Of a stretch of DNA of 5,533 nt, positions 1-5,333 are shown in pieces. The DNA is from CAG-217 sp963638105 (lineage in GTDB: Bacteria > Bacillota > Clostridia > Oscillospirales > Acutalibacteraceae). The stretch covers positions 1-5,533 of the forward strand of contig CAVHPP010000038.1 in the NCBI GenBank assembly GCA_963638105.1, read 5' to 3'. The translations under genes and the position numbers were made by a program. Positions within the stretch are counted from its first letter, which is position 1. Each line of letters opens with the position of its first letter. Below the pieces are notes generated by a model that worked only from the letters and a program-made list of their open reading frames with translations, had not been told where the DNA came from and searched no databases.

Positions 1-1589
1 CGCACATAATACTTCTTCTTGGCAGACAGCTTGCTCACACTCTTGGAAGTGGTCTTATTCTTGCTGATCGTCACCGTTTTGGCGCTCTTAAACTTGCTGC
101 TGGTGCTATACTGCACCTGGTAGCCTGTGGTTTGGGTCGCCTGTTTTTTCCAGGTGACCTTAAAGCCTTTCTTGGCGGCGGTAACCTTGGACACGCTGGT
201 GCCCTTGGGGTTAATATTGTAGGTCAAACTCTTTGTACCGCTGTAATTGCCCTTAAGGGTCACTTTTACGGTGTATTTGCCCACATTCTTCATGCCCTTG
301 GGATAGCTGATTTTGTAATCCGTGCCATTCTTCAGGGCTTTGCCCTTGCTGTCTTTCACCGTCACGGACGGTTTTTGCACCTTGCCGTTATAAGTGTAAG
401 CGGTCTTATTCAGCTTAATGTTATTGACCTTATAATAGGTCTGCAAGGTCTTGGTATATGTGGCCTTGCAGCCGGTGCAAATATAAGTGGCCGTCCGTTT
501 GCCGTCCTTTGTGGTGGTGGCCCGGGTCAGCGTTTTCTTTTCCTCATAGGTGTGGGTATGCCCCGGGTTCTTGGTCCAGGTGGCATAGAGCGTTACATTC
601 TTGTAACGCACATAGCCGGACGACTCGGTGATCAAAGTATCTTTATCAAATTCTTTATTGGTTGCCTCGTTATTATCCCAAGTTCTCCAATAAACATACT
701 TGTAATTTTTCCCGCTGCCGTCCTGTTTGGTATTCCACCCGGCAAAGGTGTAGCCGTGCCGAACGGGAACATACGGCAAAAGAGACATAGCGGTGCCGGA
801 ATTTCCACCGCCTAAATAATCATACTGACCCACAGCCTTGCCGTCTATGGTGCCGCCGTTGGCATTCAATTTCAACACAAGACTGCCGCCGTCAAACGTG
901 TTTTGAATATAGGTAGCAGTCAATTCTGCCACGGCGCCGTTGGCAAAAGCGCTTGCGTCCAGAGAGGTGACCAGCTTGCCGCCCAGATCCCAGCCTACAA
1001 AGGTGCAGCCCTTGCGCACTGGGGTATATTGGGTCAGGTCGATGGTTTGGAACGCCGAGGCCGGGCTTTGCAGCAAGATTTTGGCTTTTCCGCCGATGGT
1101 GCCGCCAAAGGCGTCCAGCGTTACATAATAATTGCCGGTATCGTCAAGCCTCTTATCGGAAAAGGCCGCCGTCAGATTCAGCCCCCGGGTATAGGTGACT
1201 TCGTCACCGGTGGATGTATAAAAACTGCCGGAAGAGGTAAAATCTTGCAGCACCAAATCTTCGCTGGCTCTCTCGCCGTTTCTGTTGACCCAGTGGGAGA
1301 ATTCGGTTTTGCCGTTAAAGGGGATAATGCCTGCTGTCAGCTCCGACAACTTCACCGTGGTTTCCCCTTGAGCCACATTGAACCGAACGATGGTTGTATA
1401 TTCGCCGTCGAAACAGCCCTCCCATTCATCGTTGGGCGTCTGCAACACCAGCGCATACTCGCCGGTCTCGCCGATGGTGGCGGCGTTGGCCGTGACCACG
1501 CCGGAAAGGCTGAACACTGTCACCAGCAACAGCAAAAATACAGATTTCAACTTCCCTGCGGATTTGGTTAGATAGGTTCGATGGTTCAT
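1..1589 (-). CDS. Secreted multidomain surface protein with InlB-type repeats, Ig-like and Fn3 modules (3' end outside window)
   Basis: The first 529 codons read open to the window edge, so the C-terminus and any cell-wall anchor are not visible. Residues 1-36 form a signal peptide: Lys/Arg-containing n-region, hydrophobic VFLLLLVTVFSLSG, and an ANA-A cleavage site. Residues 238-340 are a good Listeria-Bacteroides (InlB B-type) repeat: LNANGGTIDG, then PVRHGYTFAGWNTKQDGSG, then VTLYATW. Residues 155-228 are a degenerate copy (LDAFGGTIGG, PVRKGCTFVGW), and 45-146 may be a more decayed one. Residues 344-380 hold HTH, CxxC (Cys371, Cys374) and a Thr/Lys-rich stretch. Residues 387-460 resemble an Ig-like sheet domain (TAYTYNGKVQKPSVTV, VGKYTVKVTLKGNYSG), and 465 onward looks like Fn3 (GYQVQYSTSSKFKSAKT, LSAKKKYYVR). 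Such proteins are exported and often wall-associated in gut Firmicutes; the ligand is unknown. The start is fixed by a strong ribosome binding site. The gene is divergent from the regulator at 1843. Confidence 0.88.
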   Translation of the reverse strand, partial: MNHRTYLTKSAGKLKSVFLLLLVTVFSLSGVVTANAATIGETGEYALVLQTPNDEWEGCFDGEYTTIVRFNVAQGETTVKLSELTAGIIPFNGKTEFSHWVNRNGERASEDLVLQDFTSSGSFYTSTGDEVTYTRGLNLTAAFSDKRLDDTGNYYVTLDAFGGTIGGKAKILLQSPASAFQTIDLTQYTPVRKGCTFVGWDLGGKLVTSLDASAFANGAVAELTATYIQNTFDGGSLVLKLNANGGTIDGKAVGQYDYLGGGNSGTAMSLLPYVPVRHGYTFAGWNTKQDGSGKNYKYVYWRTWDNNEATNKEFDKDTLITESSGYVRYKNVTLYATWTKNPGHTHTYEEKKTLTRATTTKDGKRTATYICTGCKATYTKTLQTYYKVNNIKLNKTAYTYNGKVQKPSVTVKDSKGKALKNGTDYKISYPKGMKNVGKYTVKVTLKGNYSGTKSLTYNINPKGTSVSKVTAAKKGFKVTWKKQATQTTGYQVQYSTSSKFKSAKTVTISKNKTTSKSVSKLSAKKKYYV

Positions 1590-1596
1590 AAGAGTG

Positions 1597-1605
1597 CCTC
1601 CTTTT
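1597..1605 (-). promoter_or_regulatory. Strong ribosome binding site of the surface-protein gene
   Basis: On the minus strand the bases read AAAAGGAGG, seven bases before the ATG at 1589-1587. This near-perfect anti-Shine-Dalgarno match fixes the start codon and suggests efficient translation. Confidence 0.9.
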
Positions 1606-1698
1606 CATAATTTTATTCACGCACTTTGACTTTCTTGCCCCTTTTGTGCAGGACAACATCTCTTTATATTGCAGATGGCAATACACTTCGACAGGGTA

Positions 1699-1707
1699 AT
1701 TATATCA
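1699..1707 (-). promoter_or_regulatory. Extended -10 promoter of the surface-protein gene
   Basis: The minus strand reads TGATATAAT, a perfect extended -10 element (TGnTATAAT). No good -35 box is present: the hexamer 17 bases upstream is GAAATT. Weak -35 boxes are typical of extended -10 promoters. Transcription would start near 1692, giving an untranslated leader of about 100 bases. I see no convincing riboswitch or attenuator in that leader. Confidence 0.7.
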
Positions 1708-1781
1708 TAACAAGCGGGCGCAATTTCCTATATTTTCCAAAATGTCAATGGACACTTCGGAAATTCGATCCCGGCTTTCCC

Positions 1782-1810
1782 TTTTCTTTTGCCCCTCAAT
1801 GCGATATAAT
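1782..1810 (+). promoter_or_regulatory. Promoter of the tandem-HTH protein gene
   Basis: A consensus -10 box TATAAT lies at 1805-1810. The -35 region at 17 bases spacing (TTTTCT, 1782-1787) is poor. Transcription would start near 1817, which places the ATG at 1819 almost at the 5' end of the message and supports the downstream GTG at 1843 as the real start. The divergent promoter for the surface protein lies about 100 bp to the left. Confidence 0.6.
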
Positions 1811-1828
1811 AGAACCAAATGAACGGTC

Positions 1829-1834
1829 AGGGAG
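1829..1834 (+). promoter_or_regulatory. Ribosome binding site that decides the GTG start at 1843
   Basis: AGGGAG lies eight bases before GTG at 1843, a normal spacing. The upstream in-frame ATG at 1819 has no purine-rich site before it (AGAACCAA) and sits only eight bases after the -10 box. Confidence 0.6.
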
Positions 1835-1842
1835 TGGAGTGC

Positions 1843-3585
1843 GTGACATTCAGCGAACAGTTAAACGACTATATGGAGCAGCTGGCCTGCTCGGCAAGGG
1901 AGTTGGGCGATCTGGGCGGCATTTCGGCAGCTTCGCTCAGCCGGTACAGAAGCGGCGCCCGGGTTCCGGCGCTGGGAACCAAAGCGTTTGAAAACCTATG
2001 CGGCGCCATTGCCCGGCTGGCCGCCAAAAATAATTTGCCGGAAATTACGACGGACGCTGTAAAGGCTGCATTTTTAGCCTGCGAGGACTTTGCAGGTGCC
2101 GACAAGGAGGCGCTGCGGCAGAATTTTAACACCCTTCTTTCCGTGCTTCCTATCAACCTATCGCAGCTGTGCCAATACACAAATTACGATGCTTCCGCCA
2201 TCTTCCGCATTCGTAATGGTTCCCGAAAGCCCGCCGACGCTGACCGGTTTGCTGCGGCGGTGGCTTCCTTTGTAACAAGAGAGCTGCAAACCGCTTATGA
2301 AATCGCCGCCGTTGCGGAACTGATCGGCTGCGAGGCGCAGGAGATTGATGATCTGTCTGTGCGATATGCAAAAATAAAAAGCTGGCTTTTGGAGCAGCCC
2401 GTACAAAAGGTTGAAAGCAACAGCGTTACTACATTTCTAAGCAAATTGGACGACTTTGATTTAAACGAATATATCAAAGTTATAAAATTCGATACGCTGA
2501 AAGTCCCGTCCGTGCCGTTCCAATTGCCGTCCTCCAAAACCTATTTTGGCATGAAAGAAATGATGGAGAGCGAACTGGCCTTTCTGAAAGCCACCGTACT
2601 CTCCAAATCCATGGCGCCGGTGATCATGTACAGCGATATGCCCATGACGGAAATGGCAAAAGATCCGGAATTTCCGAAAAAATGGATGTTTGGCATGGCG
2701 ATGATGCTGAAAAAGGGACTGCATCTTCATCAAATCCACAACCTGGACCGTTCTTTTGACGAGATGATGCTGGGGCTGGAAAGCTGGATTCCCATGTACA
2801 TGACCGGCCAAATCACGCCCTACTACTTCAAAAATACACAAAACACAGTGTTTTTGCATCTCCTCAAGGTTTCCGGCGCGGCAGCCCTCACCGGCGAAGC
2901 TGTTGCCGGGTATCACGCCGAAGGAAAGTATTACCTCACAAAAGCCAAGCACGAGGTAGAATATTACCAAAAACGCGCAGAAGAAATGCTGAAAAACGCC
3001 TATCCGCTGATGGAGATTTACCGCAGTGAACAAAAAAACGAGTTAAACGCCTTTCTGATTACCGATACAAAAACGCCGGGCAGCCGCCGCAGCATTCTGT
3101 CCACTTTGCCCCTTTATACAATCAGCAGCGACCTCCTCGATCAAATGCTTACCCGCAACAACATAGACAGCGCGCGAAAAGAAGAAATTAAAAAGCACGC
3201 GAAAAAGCAAAAGGCGCGCATAAAATCCATCCTTGCAACCGATACGATCGAAGCGGAAATACCTGCTTTTACGCCGGAAAATTTTACAAAAAATCCACCT
3301 GTGCTGGAGCTTTCCGGAATATTCTGTGAAACAGATATTCCATACAGCGAAGAGGAATACGCCGCCCATTTGAGCGAATCAAAGGCATTTGCCCGACAAA
3401 ATCCAAATTACACATTAAAATGCAGTACGGCACACGCTTTTCGCAATCTGCAAATCAGGATCCATAAGGGGCAATGGGTGATCGTGTCCAAGGGAAAAGC
3501 CCCGGCCATCCACTTTGTTATTCGCCATCCTAAGTTGCGCCGAGCCATTGAGAATTTTATGCCACCCATCACGGAGTGTGAATAG
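1843..3585 (+). CDS. Large tandem-HTH protein, probable transcriptional regulator with an uncharacterised C-terminal domain
   Basis: This encodes 580 residues from GTG 1843 (588 from ATG 1819). The N-terminus holds two HTH-like segments: residues 17-42 ending LSRYRSGARVP, and residues 105-130 ending IFRIRNGSRKP. They share the pattern of a hydrophobic residue, then x-R-x-R-x-G-x-R-x-P, 88 residues apart, suggesting an internal duplication of an XRE-like domain. Residues 150-185 look helical. Residues 235-395 form a Met-, Tyr- and His-rich region (KKGLHLHQIHNLDR at 290-303, LESWIPMYMTGQITPYYF at 312-329, VSGAAALTGE at 343-352), probably a ligand-sensing or dimerisation domain. Residues 440-465 are a Lys/Arg-rich helix. 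There is no signal peptide or membrane segment, so it is cytoplasmic. I recall similar uncharacterised HTH proteins in gut Clostridia but can name no family. It is divergent from the surface-protein gene, a layout common for local regulators. DNA binding is likely; target and ligand are unknown. Confidence 0.8.
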   Translation: MTFSEQLNDYMEQLACSARELGDLGGISAASLSRYRSGARVPALGTKAFENLCGAIARLAAKNNLPEITTDAVKAAFLACEDFAGADKEALRQNFNTLLSVLPINLSQLCQYTNYDASAIFRIRNGSRKPADADRFAAAVASFVTRELQTAYEIAAVAELIGCEAQEIDDLSVRYAKIKSWLLEQPVQKVESNSVTTFLSKLDDFDLNEYIKVIKFDTLKVPSVPFQLPSSKTYFGMKEMMESELAFLKATVLSKSMAPVIMYSDMPMTEMAKDPEFPKKWMFGMAMMLKKGLHLHQIHNLDRSFDEMMLGLESWIPMYMTGQITPYYFKNTQNTVFLHLLKVSGAAALTGEAVAGYHAEGKYYLTKAKHEVEYYQKRAEEMLKNAYPLMEIYRSEQKNELNAFLITDTKTPGSRRSILSTLPLYTISSDLLDQMLTRNNIDSARKEEIKKHAKKQKARIKSILATDTIEAEIPAFTPENFTKNPPVLELSGIFCETDIPYSEEEYAAHLSESKAFARQNPNYTLKCSTAHAFRNLQIRIHKGQWVIVSKGKAPAIHFVIRHPKLRRAIENFMPPITECE

Positions 3586-3616
3586 CGGGTTTCTTATATG
3601 TAAATCCATAATAAGC

Positions 3617-3635
3617 GGGCGGATGATATCCGCCC
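3617..3635. repeat. Palindromic element 1, 8-bp hairpin
   Basis: GGGCGGAT at 3617-3624 pairs perfectly with ATCCGCCC at 3628-3635 across a 3-base loop. It begins 31 bases after the stop codon of the tandem-HTH gene and could stabilise the 3' end of that mRNA. It has no U-tract, so it is not a typical terminator. Confidence 0.75.
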
Positions 3636-3653
3636 CTACGGTATTATGGGGTC
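3627..3653 (+). repeat. 27-bp direct repeat, copy 1
   Basis: This 27-base segment starts TATCCGCCCCTAC and ends TATGGGGTC. It is repeated without mismatch at 3691-3717, a period of 64 bases. It contains one half of a palindromic element plus the linker that follows it. Confidence 0.85.
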
Positions 3654-3673
3654 AATGTCGACGAGGTAGGGGC
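3645..3673 (+). repeat. 29-bp linker direct repeat, copy 1
   Basis: The segment contains GTCAATGTCGACGA followed by GTAGGGGC. It recurs at 3805-3833 with two mismatches in 29 bases. It includes the 6-bp palindrome GTCGAC and joins one palindromic element to the next. Confidence 0.8.
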
Positions 3674-3703
3674 GGCAACCTGCCGCCCGCTATCCGCCCC
3701 TAC
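3666..3703. repeat. Palindromic element 2 with nested hairpin
   Basis: The outer arms GTAGGGGCGG (3666-3675) and CCGCCCCTAC (3694-3703) are perfectly complementary over 10 bp. An alternative inner hairpin pairs GGGCGGCA (3670-3677) with TGCCGCCC (3681-3688) around loop ACC. The right arm looks like half of another element in the opposite orientation, fused to the tail of this one. Confidence 0.75.
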
Positions 3704-3717
3704 GGTATTATGGGGTC
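3691..3717 (+). repeat. 27-bp direct repeat, copy 2
   Basis: This is an exact copy of 3627-3653. After its terminal GGGGTC the sequence departs from the copy 1 context; the expected continuation, AATGTCGACGA, resumes at 3814 after about 96 other bases. Confidence 0.85.
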
Positions 3718-3745
3718 CCCAAAAAGGCATAAGCCTTTTTGGGGA
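3716..3745. terminator. Perfect 13-bp hairpin with internal A/T tracts, possible terminator
   Basis: TCCCCAAAAAGGC at 3716-3728 pairs with GCCTTTTTGGGGA at 3733-3745 around loop ATAA, with no mismatch. The inner A5-GGC-ATAA-GCC-T5 core resembles small bidirectional terminators. The T-run is followed by GGGGA within the stem rather than by single-stranded U, so termination is uncertain. It is the first stable hairpin with a U-run downstream of the tandem-HTH gene. It may instead be part of an inserted repeat element. Confidence 0.5.
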
Positions 3746-3771
3746 GAGGAGACATTACGGAATGCGCGCGG

Positions 3772-3796
3772 GGTGGATTTTTGTTAAAAATCCGCC
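3772..3796. repeat. 11-bp hairpin within the repeat mosaic
   Basis: GGTGGATTTTT (3772-3782) pairs with AAAAATCCGCC (3786-3796) around GTT, with one G-T wobble. Read on the plus strand, the T5 run lies in the left arm, so this does not look like a terminator in that direction. It lies inside the segment that interrupts a repeat copy. Confidence 0.6.
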
Positions 3797-3804
3797 ACAA
3801 GCAA

Positions 3805-3833
3805 TATGGAGTCAATGTCGACGATGTAGGGGC
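3805..3833 (+). repeat. 29-bp linker direct repeat, copy 2
   Basis: This matches 3645-3673 at 27 of 29 positions, with differences at 3810 (A for G) and 3825 (T for G). It leads directly into the last palindromic element. Confidence 0.8.
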
Positions 3834-3851
3834 CGATGCCCACATCGGCCC
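3830..3851. repeat. Palindromic element 4, 9-bp hairpin
   Basis: GGGCCGATG (3830-3838) pairs perfectly with CATCGGCCC (3843-3851) around loop CCCA. Compared with the elements at 3615 and 3666 the inner stem bases differ on both arms, but pairing is preserved. Confidence 0.75.
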
Positions 3852-3872
3852 GCCATTCGATCCCAAATGCAC

Positions 3873-3908
3873 AAAAAACCGGCACCCTTTACACAAGGGT
3901 GCCGGTTT
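3873..3908 (-). terminator. Rho-independent terminator of purA
   Basis: On the minus strand a perfect 14-bp stem starting AAACCGGCACCC (3908-3895) closes with its complement (3889-3876) around a 5-base loop. The arm's final TTT and three further T's give a run of six. It begins 20 bases after the purA stop codon. The plus strand has only GGTTTGT after the stem, so it may also weakly stop transcription arriving from the tandem-HTH gene. Confidence 0.88.
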
Positions 3909-3928
3909 GTGCTGTATATGCAATATGC

Positions 3929-5206
3929 TTATGCTCTGGGCAGGATCGCCTCACGCTCCGGGCCGTTAGATACCATGGTAATCTTGTGGCCGATCTCCTG
4001 CTCGATAAAGGCCACATAGTCCTTGGCCTCCCGGGGCAGATCCTCAAAATTCTTAATCCCGCGAATGTCGCAGTGCCAGCCCTTTAAGGTCTTCAGCACC
4101 GGTTTGCAGTCCTTAAGGATATGGGTAACCGGGAAGTCCTTAATGACCTTGCCGTCGATCTCATAGCCTACACAAACCGGAATTTCTTCCAAATAAGACA
4201 GGCAGTCCAGGGCAGTCATCACCACCTGGGTAGCGCCCTGGCACTCTACGCCGTAGCGGGTAGCCACACAGTCAAACCAGCCCACACGGCGAGGTCTGCC
4301 GGTGGTGGCGCCGAACTCGCCCTTGTCGCCGCCGTGGATCCGCAGCTCCTGGGCCTTGTCCTCGTCCAAGATCTCAGACACAAATTCCCCGGCGCCGACG
4401 GCGGAGGAATAGGCCTTGGTGACCACCACAATATCCTCGATCTTGTGGGGCGGCAGCCCGGCACCGACGGCACCGTAACCGGCCAAAGTGGAGGAGGAGG
4501 TAACCATGGGATAAATGCCGAAATCCGGGTCCTTCAAAGTGCCCAGCTGGCCCTCCAGCAAAATATTTTTACCCTCTTGCACCGCCTTTTGCAGGTAGGC
4601 GTGGGTGTCGCACACATAGGGAGCGATCTTATCTCTATATTCCATGCAGGTGGCAAACAGGTCGTCCACATTGAGCAGCGGTTTGTGATACACATGCTCC
4701 AGCACTAAGTTCTTTAAGGTGCAGATATTTTCCAGCTTGGCACGCAGCACTTCCTCGTCAAACAGCTCGTTCACCTGAATACCGATCTTGGAGAACTTGT
4801 CGCTGAAGAACGGGGCAATGCCGCTCTTGGTGGAGCCAAAGGCGTTCTTGCCCAGGCGCTCCTCCTCATAAGTATCCAGCAAAATGTGATAGGGCATCAG
4901 GATCTGGCAGCGCTCGCTGACCAACAGGTGCGGGTTCAGCCCGGCAGCCTTTACATCCTCCAGCTCCGTTAAGAACTTGTTAATATCCAGCGCCACGCCG
5001 TTGCCGATGATGCAGGTGGTGTGGTCGTAGCACACGCCGGAGGGCATCAGGTGGAATGCAAAACGCCCATGCTCGTTAATGATGGTGTGTCCTGCATTTG
5101 CGCCGCCCTGAAAGCGAATAACAATATCGCTCTTGGCAGCAAACATATCCGTGATCTTGCCCTTACCCTCGTCGCCCCAGTTGGCGCCAACGATCGCTCT
5201 AATCAT
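3929..5206 (-). CDS. purA: Adenylosuccinate synthase (PurA), divergent clostridial-type variant
   Basis: PurA catalyses the first step from IMP to AMP: GTP-dependent joining of L-aspartate to IMP in the cytoplasm. At 425 residues it is full length for the family. Visible motifs are the P-loop WGDEGKGK (10-17) with catalytic Asp12, GGANAGHT (34-41) with catalytic His40, GSTKSGIAP (124-132), TSSST (236-240), the aspartate-binding loop ATTGRPRR (300-307) and GPER (415-418). Relative to E. coli PurA several positions differ: TRVG reads SAVG (Ala269), EGAQG reads EGQLG (218-222), the guanine-binding TKLD reads TALD (331-334), and the dimer-contacting Arg143 aligns near Lys140. I recall the same pattern in PurA of other gut Clostridia, so it probably marks a subfamily rather than loss of function. 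AGAGGT lies eight bases before the ATG. The gene has its own promoter and terminator, and no other purine gene is adjacent. Confidence 0.96.
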   Translation of the reverse strand: MIRAIVGANWGDEGKGKITDMFAAKSDIVIRFQGGANAGHTIINEHGRFAFHLMPSGVCYDHTTCIIGNGVALDINKFLTELEDVKAAGLNPHLLVSERCQILMPYHILLDTYEEERLGKNAFGSTKSGIAPFFSDKFSKIGIQVNELFDEEVLRAKLENICTLKNLVLEHVYHKPLLNVDDLFATCMEYRDKIAPYVCDTHAYLQKAVQEGKNILLEGQLGTLKDPDFGIYPMVTSSSTLAGYGAVGAGLPPHKIEDIVVVTKAYSSAVGAGEFVSEILDEDKAQELRIHGGDKGEFGATTGRPRRVGWFDCVATRYGVECQGATQVVMTALDCLSYLEEIPVCVGYEIDGKVIKDFPVTHILKDCKPVLKTLKGWHCDIRGIKNFEDLPREAKDYVAFIEQEIGHKITMVSNGPEREAILPRA

Positions 5207-5214
5207 AGTGGTGT

Positions 5215-5223
5215 ACCTCTTTC
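5215..5223 (-). promoter_or_regulatory. Ribosome binding site of purA
   Basis: The minus strand reads GAAAGAGGT, ending eight bases before the ATG at 5206-5204. It supports the annotated start, as does the immediate match to the PurA N-terminus (MIRAIVGANWGDEGKGK). Confidence 0.8.
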
Positions 5224-5258
5224 ACTCCAAAGTGCCCCCACAGGGGCCATACAGATGT

Positions 5259-5287
5259 ATTATACTAAATTCCATAAAGAAAAGCAA
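5259..5287 (-). promoter_or_regulatory. Sigma-A-type promoter of purA
   Basis: On the minus strand TTGCTT (5287-5282) and TATAAT (5264-5259) are separated by exactly 17 bases. The predicted start is near 5252, giving a leader of about 46 bases. The leader holds only a short hairpin (GCCCC/GGGGC, 5234-5247) and no room for a purine riboswitch. The -35 box sits in the T-rich tail of the preceding terminator. Confidence 0.75.
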
Positions 5288-5321
5288 CGAAACCCTGCAA
5301 AAAGGTTTGTTTTTTGCAGGG
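5284..5321 (-). terminator. Rho-independent terminator of the FAD-dependent oxidoreductase gene
   Basis: On the minus strand CCCTGCAAAAA (5321-5311) pairs perfectly with TTTTTGCAGGG (5303-5293) around a 7-base loop, followed by the T-rich tail TTTCGTTGC. The stem begins 12 bases after the stop codon of the upstream gene. The tail is interrupted rather than a pure U-run, so some read-through into purA is possible. Confidence 0.75.
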
Positions 5322-5333
5322 AATTCTTTTCGT

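Larger units (their letters stand above)
3613..3854. repeat. Mosaic of intergenic palindromic repeats (GTAGGGG...CCCGC elements)
   Basis: This gene-free stretch is built from short repeated modules. The arm GTAGGGGCGG or its complement occurs in alternating orientation at 3630-3639 (minus), 3666-3675 (plus), 3694-3703 (minus) and, as GTAGGGGCCG, at 3826-3835 (plus). Three full elements have the form GTAGGGG, stem, 3-4 base loop, complementary stem, CCCGC: 3615-3639 on the minus strand, 3666-3690 and 3826-3854 on the plus strand. They resemble REP-like non-coding elements scattered in clostridial genomes. Their function is unknown; candidates are mRNA 3'-end protection, a nonautonomous mobile element, or a protein-binding site. 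Confidence 0.75.

Noticed and set aside
132..1571. Long plus-strand ORFs (132-815, 903-1571) opposite the surface-protein gene
   Set aside because: They are antisense shadows. The minus-strand frame has a signal peptide, recognisable domains and a strong ribosome binding site, and the plus-strand products are low-complexity with no motif.
1743..1754. Short inverted repeat TGTC-AATG-GACA between the divergent promoters
   Set aside because: Four-base arms occur often by chance; the position is suitable for an operator but the evidence is too weak to annotate.
1683..1759. 8-bp direct repeat ACACTTCG at 1683-1690 and 1752-1759 as possible operator sites
   Set aside because: One 8-base match in such a span is not far from chance, and it is not symmetric like typical HTH operators.
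2461..3033. 190-codon minus-strand ORF inside the tandem-HTH gene
   Set aside because: It is a shadow in a different frame; its His/Phe-rich product reflects the complement of Met/Lys-rich codons, and it has no promoter or ribosome binding site.
3613..3854. CRISPR array
   Set aside because: The repeats are too few, irregularly spaced (64 and 160 bases) and alternate in orientation; there are no uniform spacers and no cas gene in the window.
3708..4087. Several short ORFs on both strands across the intergenic repeats
   Set aside because: They are translations of palindromic repeats and the terminator, extend into purA antisense, and show no ribosome binding site or protein-like composition.
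4121..4708. 195-codon plus-strand ORF opposite purA
   Set aside because: It is antisense to a confidently identified full-length PurA.
3929..5206. PurA being a pseudogene because of missing canonical residues
   Set aside because: The frame is intact and of normal length, with catalytic Asp and His, promoter, ribosome binding site and terminator all present; the changes look like a subfamily signature.
5234..5247. Hairpin GCCCC/GGGGC in the purA leader as a regulatory element
   Set aside because: The stem is only 5 bp, with no U-tract and no known riboswitch features; the leader is too short for a purine riboswitch.
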